From JBBDIJ01 sp040880485 (GTDB taxonomy: Bacteria; Bacteroidota; Rhodothermia; Balneolales; Balneolaceae): a stretch of DNA of 64,000 nt. The stretch lies in NCBI GenBank assembly GCA_040880485.1, contig JBBDIJ010000010.1:1-64000 (forward strand), given 5' to 3'. Position numbers and translations under genes: made by a program. Shown here one piece after another: positions 41,437-51,494 of the stretch; positions within the stretch are counted from its first letter, which is position 1; each line of letters begins with the position of its first letter. The notes beneath the pieces were generated by a model. That model saw nothing but the letters and a program-made list of their open reading frames with translations. It was not told the origin of the DNA and did no database searches.

Positions 41437-44400
41437 TTGTCTAACCAGTCAGAGATCCCGCCCCTTCCACAGGATCTGCTCCAGGAGCTAGAGCGGAAGG
41501 GACGCGCTCTGCGAATGAGAGGCCGAATCGGACTGGTTCTGCTCGCAACTGTCATCCTTGCAGGCAGTACAACCCTTCTTGCAGGAATGGAAGCCCTCTG
41601 GTACCTGCCTTCAGGAATCAGGACCCTGTGGTGGATATGCACCGCTCTGCTTCTGCTGTTCATCTGGCAACAAAGCGAAACTGATGGGCCGGACAGCGCC
41701 GACACTCTCTACCGGGATTTTTGTAGCAGATTTGGTTATGGAGAGATCGAAAATGCACTGGACCTGTATCAAAAACGAACTGGCGATGAGCTGCTCTTCT
41801 ACGATCTGGCCATTCGCCGCAATATGGCGAAGCTGGACCGGAGTCAATGGGAGAAGGACCTGAAAAGTTACCTGTACGACCACCCCTATCGTTACCGCCT
41901 TCGCCGGGTCTCCACTGGTTTGGCGTTCGTACTTCCGGTTTTTATGTTCATCTCATTCACCTCCACTGATGCACTGAAGCGAGCTCTCTATTTTTGGGAG
42001 AGTTACGAACGGCCCAATCCCTATAGCTGGACCCTTGAACCGGGGGACATAACCCTGGAGCATGGAGCTACTTTTACTCCCACCATCCGTTTTTCGGATG
42101 GCCCGATCCCGAATCAGGTCTCCCTGGCTATCCGAACCGGGATTGAAGAGGAGTATCGGCTGCGGCCGATGACTCCGGACGAAGAGGGTAACTATCGCCC
42201 CCGATCCATCGAGATGAATCGGAACAGCAGTTACCATGTGGTCATGGACGAATATCGAAGCGACAGCTATGAAATCGAACTTCAGATGCTGCCCCGTTTC
42301 GATATTCTGACTGTACGAGTGACACCTCCACAATACATTGGCCTGGAGACCGAAGAGCACCGTTACCCATTTGCAAAAATATCCGCCCCGGGCGGCTCCA
42401 CAGTAGAGCTGATGGGCAGAACCAACAAGCCGATAGAGCAGGCTCGTTTGATCGGCATAAACGGAGAGAGAGCCATAAACCCGGTATCTGGAGATACTCT
42501 CAGAATCACTATTGAGGTCACCACCTCCGACACCATTCAATTCGCAATGACCGACCTTGAAGGGCTTGAAAATCGAAATCCATTCCGATTTGTATTGGAA
42601 AAACTGGAGGATCAGGCTCCATCTGTTACTATTCGTGAACCCGATTCCCCACTCTCGCTCGATGATCCGGGAAATCTTGACCTTTTCTACCGGGCATCGG
42701 ATGATTTTGGCCTCTCCAGAGCTGAACTGCAGTGGGAGCTTACCCGCGCCTTCTCATCCGAACCGGAACGGGGCACTGCGACCATACCACTACCTCAAAA
42801 CCACTCCACTGCACATTCGGTCTGGGAGCTGGGCCAGCTTGATCTGCGGCCGAGAGACCGTCTGGAGTATCAAATCCTGGTGTGGGATAACGACCGTTAT
42901 AATGGCCCCAAATCGGGAGTTTCCGGTACCCGAGTGATTGAAGTTCCCTCCATTCTTGCACGGTACGATGAGATGGAGCGGGAGGAACGTACCCTTCAGG
43001 AAGCGCTTGAAGAGGTATCAGACGATTTTGGTCAGATGGAGGATCAGTACCGGCAGTTTCGTGAACAGATGATCAGAAATCCCGACGGCGGTTGGGAAGA
43101 ACAGCAATCTCTGGAGGAGGTGCGCGACCGCCAGAAGCAGATCGAACAAGCTGCAGAGGAACTGAATCAGCGTTTTGAAGAGCTCTCCAGAGAGATTGAG
43201 CAGAGCGGTATGGTATCAGACGAAACCCGTGATGCCTACCGTCAGTTAAGGGATTTGATTGATGATCTGAACGACCCCGCACTTCGCCAGGCACTGGAAG
43301 AGCTCCAACAGGTGATGGAAAACCTGAACGCCAGCGACCTGCAGGATGCTATGGACCGCGTAGAGTTCAACGAAGATCTCTACAGACAGAGGCTGCAAAG
43401 AACCGCAGAGCTTTTCCGGACACTCAAGATGAACAGCAATCTCGACAGGCTGGCTTCACAGTATGAAAACCTGGCGGGTCGAATGGGCCGGGTCGCAGAG
43501 GAAGATTTGACTGAAGAGGATAAACAGCAGCAGGAGCAGTCTGTGAGAGATGACGCAGTAGAGATGAAACCGCAGTTGGAGAGGCTGGATGAGCAGCCGC
43601 CCCGAAATTCGGAAGATCGGCTGAGAGAGCTGTCGGAAGAGTCTCTGCAAGAGCTGGAGGAGATTGAAATGGAGCTCGGCGAGCTTATTAATGGATCCTC
43701 CGGCCTGCAACCTGAAGAAGAAGAGGCCAGACAGGAGATGAGAGAGAGCATTCGCGATCGGCTGCAGGAGCGGTCCGAGACTTTCAGACGTTCTCGCGAA
43801 CAGATGAGCGGCCAGCAGATGCAGATCAGCCTGCTCACACTGCAGCGCTCCCTCTACACCCTTCTGGAGCTCTCCGATGTTCAGGAGGAGATTACGCTGC
43901 GGGCCAGTCAGACCCCCTCCAGAAATCAAGGGTTTATAGAGATCGCCAGAGTCCAGCAAAATATCAACAACCAGTTCACCATGGTAGCTGACAGCCTGGT
44001 CGGTGTACTGGCTCAGGTACCCCATCTGAGCAGCAGGATCAGCCGGGAACAGATCGAACTGGAAAGGCAACTTCAAACGACCAGGGAGCAGATGACCGAG
44101 AGGGATCAGAACCTGGCAAACATCGCTTCCAGAGAGTCTATGGGCGGGTTCAATCGCATCGCATCCCTGCTGGCAGGTGCCGTCGATCAATTAATGAATC
44201 AACAACAAGAGAGTGGCGGCTCGGGAAGCATGTCGATTGAGGATATGGCGGAACAGCTTCAGAACATGTCCGGAAACCAGCAGGAGATCAACCGACAGGT
44301 TCAGGAGATGATTAACGATCTTCAGGGGGAGCGTCTGAACCAGGAACAGTCCGAACGGTTCAACCAGATCGCAAGACAGCAGAACGAGATCCGGCGTCAG

Positions 44401-44796
44401 CTCGAAGAGTTGCAAAAAAGCGGGTCACTTCGGGATGGAGACAGGGCACTGAGCGAAATGGAACGCATGATTGAGGAGATGGAGAGTGCAATCAACGACA
44501 TTCGAGGCGGTGTCACCGATCCGATCATGGTTCAACGCCAGCAGAATATTCTGTCGCGCATGCTTGATGCCGAACAGGCACTGGAGGAGCGTGACGAAAG
44601 TGAAGAGTACGAAGGCGATGCTGCACAGGAGCAACTACGTGCCACTCCGCCGGAGATGACTTTGGAAGAGTTACGCCAGGAGATCAGATCCAGACTTCAG
44701 GACCCACAATACACCCGGTTTAGTGAAGATTACCAGCGGCTCATAGAGCTCTATTTCGAACGGCTACGCCTGCTCGAAGGCAATTCGATACCGTAA
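41437..44796 (+). CDS. DUF4175 family large coiled-coil membrane protein
   Basis: 1119 aa from a TTG at 41437; the next in-frame ATG, 41515, would start just before TM1. Two TM helices near the N-terminus (about 30-50 and 58-76) and one near 155-172 anchor it. Residues about 190-500 form beta domains (SWTLEPGDITLEHGATFTPTIRF, VRVTPPQYIGLE). From about 515 to the end the protein is almost wholly charged Glu/Gln/Arg coiled coil. This is the layout of DUF4175 proteins of Bacteroidota and alphaproteobacteria, function unknown, often near vWA/BatA genes as here at 52260. The 3' end overlaps the convergent epimerase by 46 bp. Confidence 0.82.
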   Translation: MSNQSEIPPLPQDLLQELERKGRALRMRGRIGLVLLATVILAGSTTLLAGMEALWYLPSGIRTLWWICTALLLLFIWQQSETDGPDSADTLYRDFCSRFGYGEIENALDLYQKRTGDELLFYDLAIRRNMAKLDRSQWEKDLKSYLYDHPYRYRLRRVSTGLAFVLPVFMFISFTSTDALKRALYFWESYERPNPYSWTLEPGDITLEHGATFTPTIRFSDGPIPNQVSLAIRTGIEEEYRLRPMTPDEEGNYRPRSIEMNRNSSYHVVMDEYRSDSYEIELQMLPRFDILTVRVTPPQYIGLETEEHRYPFAKISAPGGSTVELMGRTNKPIEQARLIGINGERAINPVSGDTLRITIEVTTSDTIQFAMTDLEGLENRNPFRFVLEKLEDQAPSVTIREPDSPLSLDDPGNLDLFYRASDDFGLSRAELQWELTRAFSSEPERGTATIPLPQNHSTAHSVWELGQLDLRPRDRLEYQILVWDNDRYNGPKSGVSGTRVIEVPSILARYDEMEREERTLQEALEEVSDDFGQMEDQYRQFREQMIRNPDGGWEEQQSLEEVRDRQKQIEQAAEELNQRFEELSREIEQSGMVSDETRDAYRQLRDLIDDLNDPALRQALEELQQVMENLNASDLQDAMDRVEFNEDLYRQRLQRTAELFRTLKMNSNLDRLASQYENLAGRMGRVAEEDLTEEDKQQQEQSVRDDAVEMKPQLERLDEQPPRNSEDRLRELSEESLQELEEIEMELGELINGSSGLQPEEEEARQEMRESIRDRLQERSETFRRSREQMSGQQMQISLLTLQRSLYTLLELSDVQEEITLRASQTPSRNQGFIEIARVQQNINNQFTMVADSLVGVLAQVPHLSSRISREQIELERQLQTTREQMTERDQNLANIASRESMGGFNRIASLLAGAVDQLMNQQQESGGSGSMSIEDMAEQLQNMSGNQQEINRQVQEMINDLQGERLNQEQSERFNQIARQQNEIRRQLEELQKSGSLRDGDRALSEMERMIEEMESAINDIRGGVTDPIMVQRQQNILSRMLDAEQALEERDESEEYEGDAAQEQLRATPPEMTLEELRQEIRSRLQDPQYTRFSEDYQRLIELYFERLRLLEGNSIP

Positions 44797-45815
44797 TATT
44801 CGCTGTACCAGGCCAAAAATTCAGCTATACCTTCAGGAAGTTTCACTTTGGGTCTATAGTCGATGTAATCGAAAAGATCCTCCACATCGGCCCAGGTGCG
44901 AGGCACATCTCCCGGCTGCATATCCATCATTCGTTTCTTCGCCTTCACCCCAAGTTGTCTCTCCAGTTCCCCGATAAAATCCATCAGATTCACGGGGCTG
45001 CCGTGACCTATGTTAAAGAGTTGTGTAGGTACTCCACTCTCTCCAGCCGGCGGTTTGGGTACAAGCCGGGCAACAGACTCTACAATATCTCCAACGAAGG
45101 TGAAATCACGCTCCATCTCACCATGATTATAGACATCGATCGATTTTCCCGAGGTGATTCTGTCTGCAAATTTAAAGTAGGCCATATCGGGACGCCCCCA
45201 GGAGCCATAGACGGTAAAGAAACGAAGGCCGGTAGAGGGAACGCCAAAGAGATGGGCATAGGTGTACGCCATCAGTTCGTTCGACTTTTTGGTTGCCGCA
45301 TAGAGGCTCACAGGATGGTCCACCGCATGGTCGGTTCGAAATGGAACCTCCTTATTCTCCCCATACACAGAGCTGGAAGAAGCGTAGACCAGATGTTCTA
45401 CCGGATGGTGACGGCATCCCTCCAGGATATTCAAAAAAGCGTTCACATTGCTCTCGATATAGGCGTGAGGGTTTTCAAGGCTGTAGCGAACCCCGGCCTG
45501 GGCTGCCAGATGAACCACCATATCGAACTTGCTATCCGAGAACAGAGATTCCACCATCTCTCGATCCGATAATTCTCCGCGGATAAAGTTCCAGTCCATT
45601 CCATCTTCTCTCTGTGACCGAACACTCTCCCCGTCTGCAGATCTCTTCACAAGGTCGGGATCGATCCCGGCACTCCGAAGCCGGCCATACTTCAGCTCCG
45701 TCGCATAGTAGTCGTTCAGGTTGTCTACACCTGTCAGGTCGTGGCCCTCACTCAACAGACGTTCTGTGAGGTGGTAGCCGATAAATCCGGCGGCTCCTGT
45801 AATGAGAATGTTCAT
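44751..45815 (-). CDS. NAD-dependent epimerase, UDP-glucuronate 4-epimerase type
   Basis: 354 aa extended SDR. Glycine motif MNILITGAAGFIGYHL, VVHLAAQAGVRYSLENPHAYIESN, catalytic YAATKKSNE (Tyr-x3-Lys), and LRFFTVYGSWGRPDMAYFKF, the pattern of UDP-glucuronate epimerases (CapI/WbpP-like). An insert of about 15 residues follows the N-terminal strand (residues 55-72). It makes UDP-galacturonate for surface polysaccharides if the assignment holds. It lies 32 bp downstream of cysNC on the same strand. Confidence 0.88.
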   Translation of the reverse strand: MNILITGAAGFIGYHLTERLLSEGHDLTGVDNLNDYYATELKYGRLRSAGIDPDLVKRSADGESVRSQREDGMDWNFIRGELSDREMVESLFSDSKFDMVVHLAAQAGVRYSLENPHAYIESNVNAFLNILEGCRHHPVEHLVYASSSSVYGENKEVPFRTDHAVDHPVSLYAATKKSNELMAYTYAHLFGVPSTGLRFFTVYGSWGRPDMAYFKFADRITSGKSIDVYNHGEMERDFTFVGDIVESVARLVPKPPAGESGVPTQLFNIGHGSPVNLMDFIGELERQLGVKAKKRMMDMQPGDVPRTWADVEDLFDYIDYRPKVKLPEGIAEFLAWYSEYYGIELPSSRRSRSK

Positions 45816-45847
45816 TTAAGGCAGGACTTCATTTAGAATTCGGCACT

Positions 45848-47830
45848 TCAGGCGGCATCCACTCCTTTCAGCAAGCGCTCTACGGCCTCCTCTACCGACT
45901 CCTTATCGGTATCAATTACAAATTCGGCGCTATCCGGTGCTTCATGACCGGCATCGAATCCGGTCAAGCCCCGGATCTCGCCACTCTTCGCTTTCGCATA
46001 GAGCCCTTTGGGATCGCGATCCTGTGCCGTTTCCGGTTCACAAGTGACAAAAATTTCAGAAAAGCGACCTTCAGGCAGCAGGGCTCTGACCGCTTCCCGA
46101 TCCTTTCGAAAAGGAGATACAAACGTACAGAGTACAATATTTCCATGTTCAAAAAAGAGTCGTGCCAAATGGCCAACACGGCGTATGTTCTCGGTTCTAT
46201 CTTCCGGGCTGAACCCGAGATCACCTGATAGCCCGTGGCGAAGCTGATCACCATCCAGCAAGATAGTCTGACGCCCTTTTCCCCACAGTTTCCGTTCCAG
46301 TTCCTTTGCAATGGTACTCTTTCCCGATCCCGAAATACCTGTAAACCAGAGTACATGTGCCTGATGCTGATTCCGTTTTTCGCGCACTTCACGAGGTATG
46401 TTCCAGGATTCCCACACCACGTCAGGTGACTTCTCTGTTGCTTTTCCGGGTTCAGAATCCTTTCTGTCCAGGCTGCTCTCAATGGAGTCGCCATTGCGGG
46501 CTGCCGCCGTACTGGCAGAGCGGATCATTCCGGCACCCACCGAACGGTTGGTTCCAGGGTCAATCAGTATAAAACTGCCCGTCTTCTGATTCAGTTTGTA
46601 GGAGTCGATAAAGAGAGGCGTCGACGTCTTGATTCGTACGCGACCGATTTCATTCAGTTCCAGCCGTTCCGCATCCTCCCGGCTCAAAGAATCGACATTC
46701 ATTCGGTAGATCACGTCATCCACAAAAGCCTGTGCTGTTCGTGACGTGTGCTGAATCAGATAATTTTTGCCCTTCTCCATCGCCTCTTCATCCATCCAGC
46801 AGAGGTAAGCTTCAAACTCGCTGCTCACCGTCGGGACATTATTTCTCCGGACGATCATATCTCCCCGGCTAATGTCTATCTCATCCTCGATTGTAAGAGT
46901 CACCGAATCCCCTGCGAGTGCCTCATCCAGCTGGCCGTCACGAGTAACAATCTCGCTGATCCGGCTCTTCATCCGGGAGGGCAGAACCATCACTTCATCT
47001 CCGGGATGAATTCGGCCTGAAGCAATACGGCCCGAAAATCCCCGGAAATTCTGGTTTGGCCGTATCACATACTGCACCGGAAGCCGAAAATCGATGAAGT
47101 TGTGAGATGCATCTACTTTCACCGTCTCCAGATGATGCAAAAGAGTTGGGCCATTGTACCAGGACATATTCTCCCGGTTGTTGACCACATTGTCTCCCTT
47201 CAACGCAGAGATCGGAATATAGGTAATCTGATCTACATCCAGCTTCTTCGCGAATTTTCGAAAATCACTGACAATGGAAGAGAACACCTCCTCATCATAA
47301 TCTACGAGGTCCATCTTGTTGACTGCCACCACAAGGTGCGGAATCTGCAGAAGGGATGAGATAAATGCGTGACGTTTCGATTGGGTCAACAAGCCTTTGG
47401 ATGCATCCACCAGGATAATCGCCAGTTCCGCTGTAGACGCGCCGGTCACCATATTTCGGGTGTACTGAACATGGCCAGGAGTGTCGGCTATAATAAATTT
47501 CCTTTTTGGCGTGGCAAAATATCGGTAAGCAACATCGATCGTAATTTTCTGCTCTCGCTCCGCCTTCAAACCGTCTGTGAGAAGCGCCAGGTTCACCCCC
47601 TCCTCCCCGCTGCTTCGGCTGCTCTTCTCAATCGCCTCCATCTGATCTTCAAATATAGACTTGGAGTCGTAAAGTAATCGGCCGATCAGTGTGCTCTTCC
47701 CGTCGTCCACACTGCCGGCAGTTGTGAACCTCAGCAGATCCATATCAAGATAACGACTAAGCTCTTCAGTCTCTTTCTGGTCTTTTTTACTCATATCCTT
47801 TTCACCATTCAGGTGCTTCGATTCACTCAT
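45848..47830 (-). CDS. cysNC: Bifunctional sulfate adenylyltransferase subunit 1 / APS kinase
   Basis: 660 aa. The N-terminal EF-Tu-like GTPase (CysN): GSVDDGKSTLIGRLL P-loop, DTPGHVQYTRNM, NKMDLVDYDEE, then beta-barrel domains. The C-terminal APS kinase (CysC, from about 480): LWFTGISGSGKSTIAKELE P-loop, DGDQLRHGLSGDLGFS, TFVSPFRKDREAVR. With CysD it converts sulfate and ATP to APS and then PAPS. Fusion of N and C is common. It starts 41 bp after cysD. No cysH or sulfite reductase gene is in the window, so PAPS may serve sulfation or a reduction system encoded elsewhere. Confidence 0.95.
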   Translation of the reverse strand: MSESKHLNGEKDMSKKDQKETEELSRYLDMDLLRFTTAGSVDDGKSTLIGRLLYDSKSIFEDQMEAIEKSSRSSGEEGVNLALLTDGLKAEREQKITIDVAYRYFATPKRKFIIADTPGHVQYTRNMVTGASTAELAIILVDASKGLLTQSKRHAFISSLLQIPHLVVAVNKMDLVDYDEEVFSSIVSDFRKFAKKLDVDQITYIPISALKGDNVVNNRENMSWYNGPTLLHHLETVKVDASHNFIDFRLPVQYVIRPNQNFRGFSGRIASGRIHPGDEVMVLPSRMKSRISEIVTRDGQLDEALAGDSVTLTIEDEIDISRGDMIVRRNNVPTVSSEFEAYLCWMDEEAMEKGKNYLIQHTSRTAQAFVDDVIYRMNVDSLSREDAERLELNEIGRVRIKTSTPLFIDSYKLNQKTGSFILIDPGTNRSVGAGMIRSASTAAARNGDSIESSLDRKDSEPGKATEKSPDVVWESWNIPREVREKRNQHQAHVLWFTGISGSGKSTIAKELERKLWGKGRQTILLDGDQLRHGLSGDLGFSPEDRTENIRRVGHLARLFFEHGNIVLCTFVSPFRKDREAVRALLPEGRFSEIFVTCEPETAQDRDPKGLYAKAKSGEIRGLTGFDAGHEAPDSAEFVIDTDKESVEEAVERLLKGVDAA

Positions 47831-47871
47831 CTGTAGTGATGAATTGTCTGGTTGAACCCGGATTCCGGAAT

Positions 47872-48780
47872 CTAGAAGTATCCCTGCTTTTTGCGATCTT
47901 CCATGGCGGTCTCGCTCCGCTTGTCGTCGTGTCGGTTGCCCCGCTCGGTCTGTCTGGCCGTAGCCACTTCCTGTATAATCTCCTCCATCGTCGAGGCATC
48001 GGAGAGCACAGCACCGGTACAGGTGGCGTCACCAATGGTTCGAAACCGGACGGTGCGCGTCTCCAGTTTCTCTTCCGGCTGACGATTTACAAACTCGGTG
48101 TCGGCCAGCCACACGCCGCGCCGGTTAAACACCTTTCTCTGATGGGCAAAATAAATTTCCGGAATCTCAATACCCTCCTGTGCGATATACTGCCATACAT
48201 CCATCTCCGTCCAGTTACTCAACGGAAAGACCCTGAAGTGCTCGCCCTGATTTTTTCGCCCGTTAAAAAGGTTCCAGAGCTCCGGACGCTGATTTTTGGG
48301 GTCCCACTGACCAAATGCATCCCTGTGTGAAAAAAAACGCTCCTTTGCCCGCGCTTTCTCCTCGTCCCGGCGTCCTCCACCCAGTGCTGCATCGACCTGA
48401 TACTCTTTCAGAGTATCCAAAAGAGTAACCGTCTGCAGAGCGTTTCGGCTGGCTTCCGGGCCGGTCTCTTCGCGAACCCGCCCCTTGTCAATCGACTTCT
48501 GAACACTGCCTACAAGAAGATCCACACCGTACTTTTCAACCAGCCGGTCACGGTACTCAATCGTTTCGGAAAAATTGTGTCCGGTATCGATGTGCATCAG
48601 TGGAAAAGGAATCCTTCCAGGGTAGAATGCCTTCAGGGCGAGCTGAAACATACAGATAGAATCTTTCCCCCCTGAGAAGAGCAGCACAGGGCGCTCGAAT
48701 TGAGCTGCCACCTCTCTCATTACATAGATTCCTTCATCTTCCAGTTGCTTTAGATGGGAATTTCTCTGTCTGCCTTCCAT
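47872..48780 (-). CDS. cysD: Sulfate adenylyltransferase subunit 2
   Basis: 302 aa PP-loop protein: RPVLLFSGGKDSICMFQLALKAF (SGGKDS), LMHIDTGHNFSETIEYRD, DAALGGGRRDEEKARAKERFFSHRD, LSNWTEMDVWQYI. It adenylates sulfate with CysN. Its C-terminus ends in a Lys/Arg-rich tail. It is the first gene of cysD-cysNC-epimerase; a TATCTTTA on the minus strand about 80 bp upstream is only one base off the -7 consensus. Confidence 0.95.
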   Translation of the reverse strand: MEGRQRNSHLKQLEDEGIYVMREVAAQFERPVLLFSGGKDSICMFQLALKAFYPGRIPFPLMHIDTGHNFSETIEYRDRLVEKYGVDLLVGSVQKSIDKGRVREETGPEASRNALQTVTLLDTLKEYQVDAALGGGRRDEEKARAKERFFSHRDAFGQWDPKNQRPELWNLFNGRKNQGEHFRVFPLSNWTEMDVWQYIAQEGIEIPEIYFAHQRKVFNRRGVWLADTEFVNRQPEEKLETRTVRFRTIGDATCTGAVLSDASTMEEIIQEVATARQTERGNRHDDKRSETAMEDRKKQGYF

Positions 48781-48886
48781 GATGATCTGTAGAAACGGTC
48801 TGCGATTTTCAGTCTTTAGAGTGGATTCCGCCCATATTTGGACGAACTCTCCACAGCCTGTAAAGATACGGATTTATTTCTATTAA

Positions 48887-49651
48887 CTACAGTCCGGCCA
48901 CAAACTCACCGTTCCTTAAATCAGGTTTATTGTAGGAGAGTGAAGAGGCCCGAACCGTTCCACCCGCTCCGGAGTAGCGGAAGACTGCATCTCCCGCCGC
49001 TGTATCCCACTCCATGGTGGGACCAAAACGGGGATAGATATCAGCTGTACCTTCGGCAACCAGACAATACTTGAGTGAACTGCCTGCTGTGATGGTCTTT
49101 CCAACTCTCACACCCATCTCCCCTAACTTCTCCTCGAGGTTCTCCGTCCCATGAGACCGGCTGACAGCGGCTGTAAGAGGGTTCGAAAGGTCGGGTGCCT
49201 TCGAAGTAATCTGTGCCGCATGCCCCTTTTGGTCGATTCGGCAGGAACCGGTTTCGGACCCCCCGGTATAGATGATTCCTTTCACCGGAATACCGACCAC
49301 TCCCAATACAGGAACGCCCTCTTCAATCAGCGCAATGTTTACAGTAAATTCTCCATTCTTCTTGATAAACTCCTTGGTGCCATCCAGCGGATCAACCAGC
49401 CAGAATCGTTCCCAGCTTTTTCGCACACTGTAGTCGGGAATACTCCCCTCTTCGGAAAGAATCGGGATAGAGGGATCCAGTTTCGCCAACTCCCGATGAA
49501 TCGTCTTATGCGCCATCGTATCGGCCAGTGTAAGAGGAGAGTCGTCCGACTTTCGTTCAATCTCAACATCCTGCTTGTAGTAACCCAGGATCACATCTCC
49601 CGCCAGACGGGTAATGCGAACAACTTCACTGATCAGTTCATCCTGTTTCAT
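48887..49651 (-). CDS. cysQ: 3'(2'),5'-bisphosphate nucleotidase CysQ
   Basis: 254 aa inositol-monophosphatase superfamily: ADTMAHKTIHREL, PILSEEGS, WLVDPLDGTKEFIKKNGEFTVNIALIE (metal motif DPLDGT), and MEWDTAAGDAVF (WDxAAxDAV) are complete. It hydrolyses PAP, the by-product of PAPS use, to AMP. Location beside cysD fits. It lies downstream of the SLC13-type transporter by 76 bp. Confidence 0.93.
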   Translation of the reverse strand: MKQDELISEVVRITRLAGDVILGYYKQDVEIERKSDDSPLTLADTMAHKTIHRELAKLDPSIPILSEEGSIPDYSVRKSWERFWLVDPLDGTKEFIKKNGEFTVNIALIEEGVPVLGVVGIPVKGIIYTGGSETGSCRIDQKGHAAQITSKAPDLSNPLTAAVSRSHGTENLEEKLGEMGVRVGKTITAGSSLKYCLVAEGTADIYPRFGPTMEWDTAAGDAVFRYSGAGGTVRASSLSYNKPDLRNGEFVAGL

Positions 49652-49727
49652 ATCGATCCATTAAAATTGACTTTTATGGGGTTAAACACGGGAATTTTTT
49701 TTCCGTCCATACCTCTTCCCCTTTCGA

Positions 49728-51494
49728 TTAGAAAGACCAAATCACCGGAACCAGAAAAATCGTAATCACACCTACAATCAGATTCAGGGGCAAGCCAATT
49801 TTCAGATAGTCGGTAAATCTATAACCGCCAGGCCCATAGACCATCAGGTTGGTCTGGTATCCGATAGGTGTCGAAAAACTGGCGGAAGCCGCAAAAATTA
49901 TGGTCATCACAAATGGCATATAACTGACTCCCATGCTGGCAGCTACCGAAATGGCGATCGGAAAGATCAGAACAGCTGCCGCGTTGTTCGTGATCATCTC
50001 CGTTAACAACCAGGTCGCCAGATAAGTGGCAATCAGAGCCATCCATGGATCATCGCCCGCAAGGCCAATAAATGTTCCGGCCAACGCCTCTGCTGTTCCG
50101 GTCACGTCCAGGGCGTTGCCAATCCCCAGAGCTGCTGCAATCACAATAAGTACCTGCCAATCGACTCCCGAACGGGCAGCCTCCGTTCTGGTGCAACCGG
50201 TAAGCAACATGGCCCCTGCTGCAAGAAATGATGCCTGAAACATGCTCAAGACCCCTGTAGTGGCCACAAGAACCATCAGTCCCAAAATCATCCAGGCCAC
50301 CCACCCCTTCCGGTAATCCGGAGAGCCGTTATGAGTCAGAGTACTCACCAGCAGAAAATCGTTTGACGATTTGTACCGGTCTGCAAAATTCCGCGGTGTC
50401 TCCATAAGCAGGATATCCCCGGTCTGAAGCGTGATATCCCCCACTTTTCGCCGTACCCTCTCCCCCTGGCGTGAGACTGCAAGAATAACCGCCCCGTAAC
50501 GGTTTCGAAACTCCCCCTCTTTTACCGTGACACCGTTGAGAGGATGTGACGGGGAGACGACAGCTTCCACCAGATGGCGATCCCTTCGTGGAGCGTCCAG
50601 TTTAAAGACCTGATCGGTAGCGGGTTCCAGCCCGGGGATCTGTTGCAGATCCACAATGGAGTCTACCATACCTGTAAATATGAGCCGGTCTCCGCTGCGC
50701 AATATTTCATCCGGTTCCACAGCTGCCAGAATGGTTCCTCCCCGAACGATCTCGACCAGAAAGAGGCCAGGGAGATTTCGAAGTTCGGCATTCTCAATAT
50801 TCTGGCCTACCAGATTGCTTCCCTCCCTGAGGATCATCTCAATCGTATACTCCCTTGTATTTTCAAACGAAGAGTAGATTGATTTCCCTACGGGAAGAAG
50901 CCTGCGGCCAAATAGCATAAGATAGAGCACTCCCGTCAAGGCCAGGGGGATTCCCACCCAAGCGGGGTCAAATATGTTCAATGATACTCCCAGCTCGGAG
51001 ATAAGAAGACCGTTCACAATCAGATTTGTACTCGTTCCAATCAATGTACAGGTTCCACCCAGTATAGCAGCGTAGCTGAGTGGAATCATGATCTTGGAAA
51101 CCGGTATCCGGTACTTTCTTGCCCACTCCTGAAGTGCCGGAATAAAGGATGCGACAATCGGTGTATTATTCAGAAAAGCACTCATACCCATTACAGGGCC
51201 GATGATGCGAAGTTGCGATTTCCACAACACCCTGGATTGGCCCAGAAGATTCTGAATGATAAACTGTATGGCCCCGGTCTCTCTCATCCCGACCGACACC
51301 ACATAGAGAGCCGCCACAGTGAGCATACCTTCATTTGAAAAGCCCACAAGAGCCTCCTGAACCGGAATGAGTCCAAAGACCACAATGAGTGTCAACGCAC
51401 CCAGAAAAACCGCATCCGCAGAGATCCTCGTGAAGATCAATACGATCAGCATTAGAAAAATGATACCCAGTACAGCCAATCCTTCAGGTGTCAT
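49728..51494 (-). CDS. SLC13-type anion transporter with two TrkA-C domains
   Basis: 588 aa. Two membrane halves (residues about 5-180 and 400-588) with SLC13/DASS features: MSAFLNNTPIVASFIPAL (SNT-like motif) and GGTCTLIGTSTNLIVNG in the first half, TEMITNNAAAVLIFPIA and FSTPIGYQTNLMVYGPGGY in the second. Between them are two RCK/TrkA-C domains (about 210-280 and 300-370). Such proteins are annotated as sulfate permeases, and the next genes handle sulfate, so sulfate uptake is the likely task. Its ATG overlaps the stop of the HAD gene (ATGA at 51491-51494). Confidence 0.88.
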   Translation of the reverse strand: MTPEGLAVLGIIFLMLIVLIFTRISADAVFLGALTLIVVFGLIPVQEALVGFSNEGMLTVAALYVVSVGMRETGAIQFIIQNLLGQSRVLWKSQLRIIGPVMGMSAFLNNTPIVASFIPALQEWARKYRIPVSKIMIPLSYAAILGGTCTLIGTSTNLIVNGLLISELGVSLNIFDPAWVGIPLALTGVLYLMLFGRRLLPVGKSIYSSFENTREYTIEMILREGSNLVGQNIENAELRNLPGLFLVEIVRGGTILAAVEPDEILRSGDRLIFTGMVDSIVDLQQIPGLEPATDQVFKLDAPRRDRHLVEAVVSPSHPLNGVTVKEGEFRNRYGAVILAVSRQGERVRRKVGDITLQTGDILLMETPRNFADRYKSSNDFLLVSTLTHNGSPDYRKGWVAWMILGLMVLVATTGVLSMFQASFLAAGAMLLTGCTRTEAARSGVDWQVLIVIAAALGIGNALDVTGTAEALAGTFIGLAGDDPWMALIATYLATWLLTEMITNNAAAVLIFPIAISVAASMGVSYMPFVMTIIFAASASFSTPIGYQTNLMVYGPGGYRFTDYLKIGLPLNLIVGVITIFLVPVIWSF

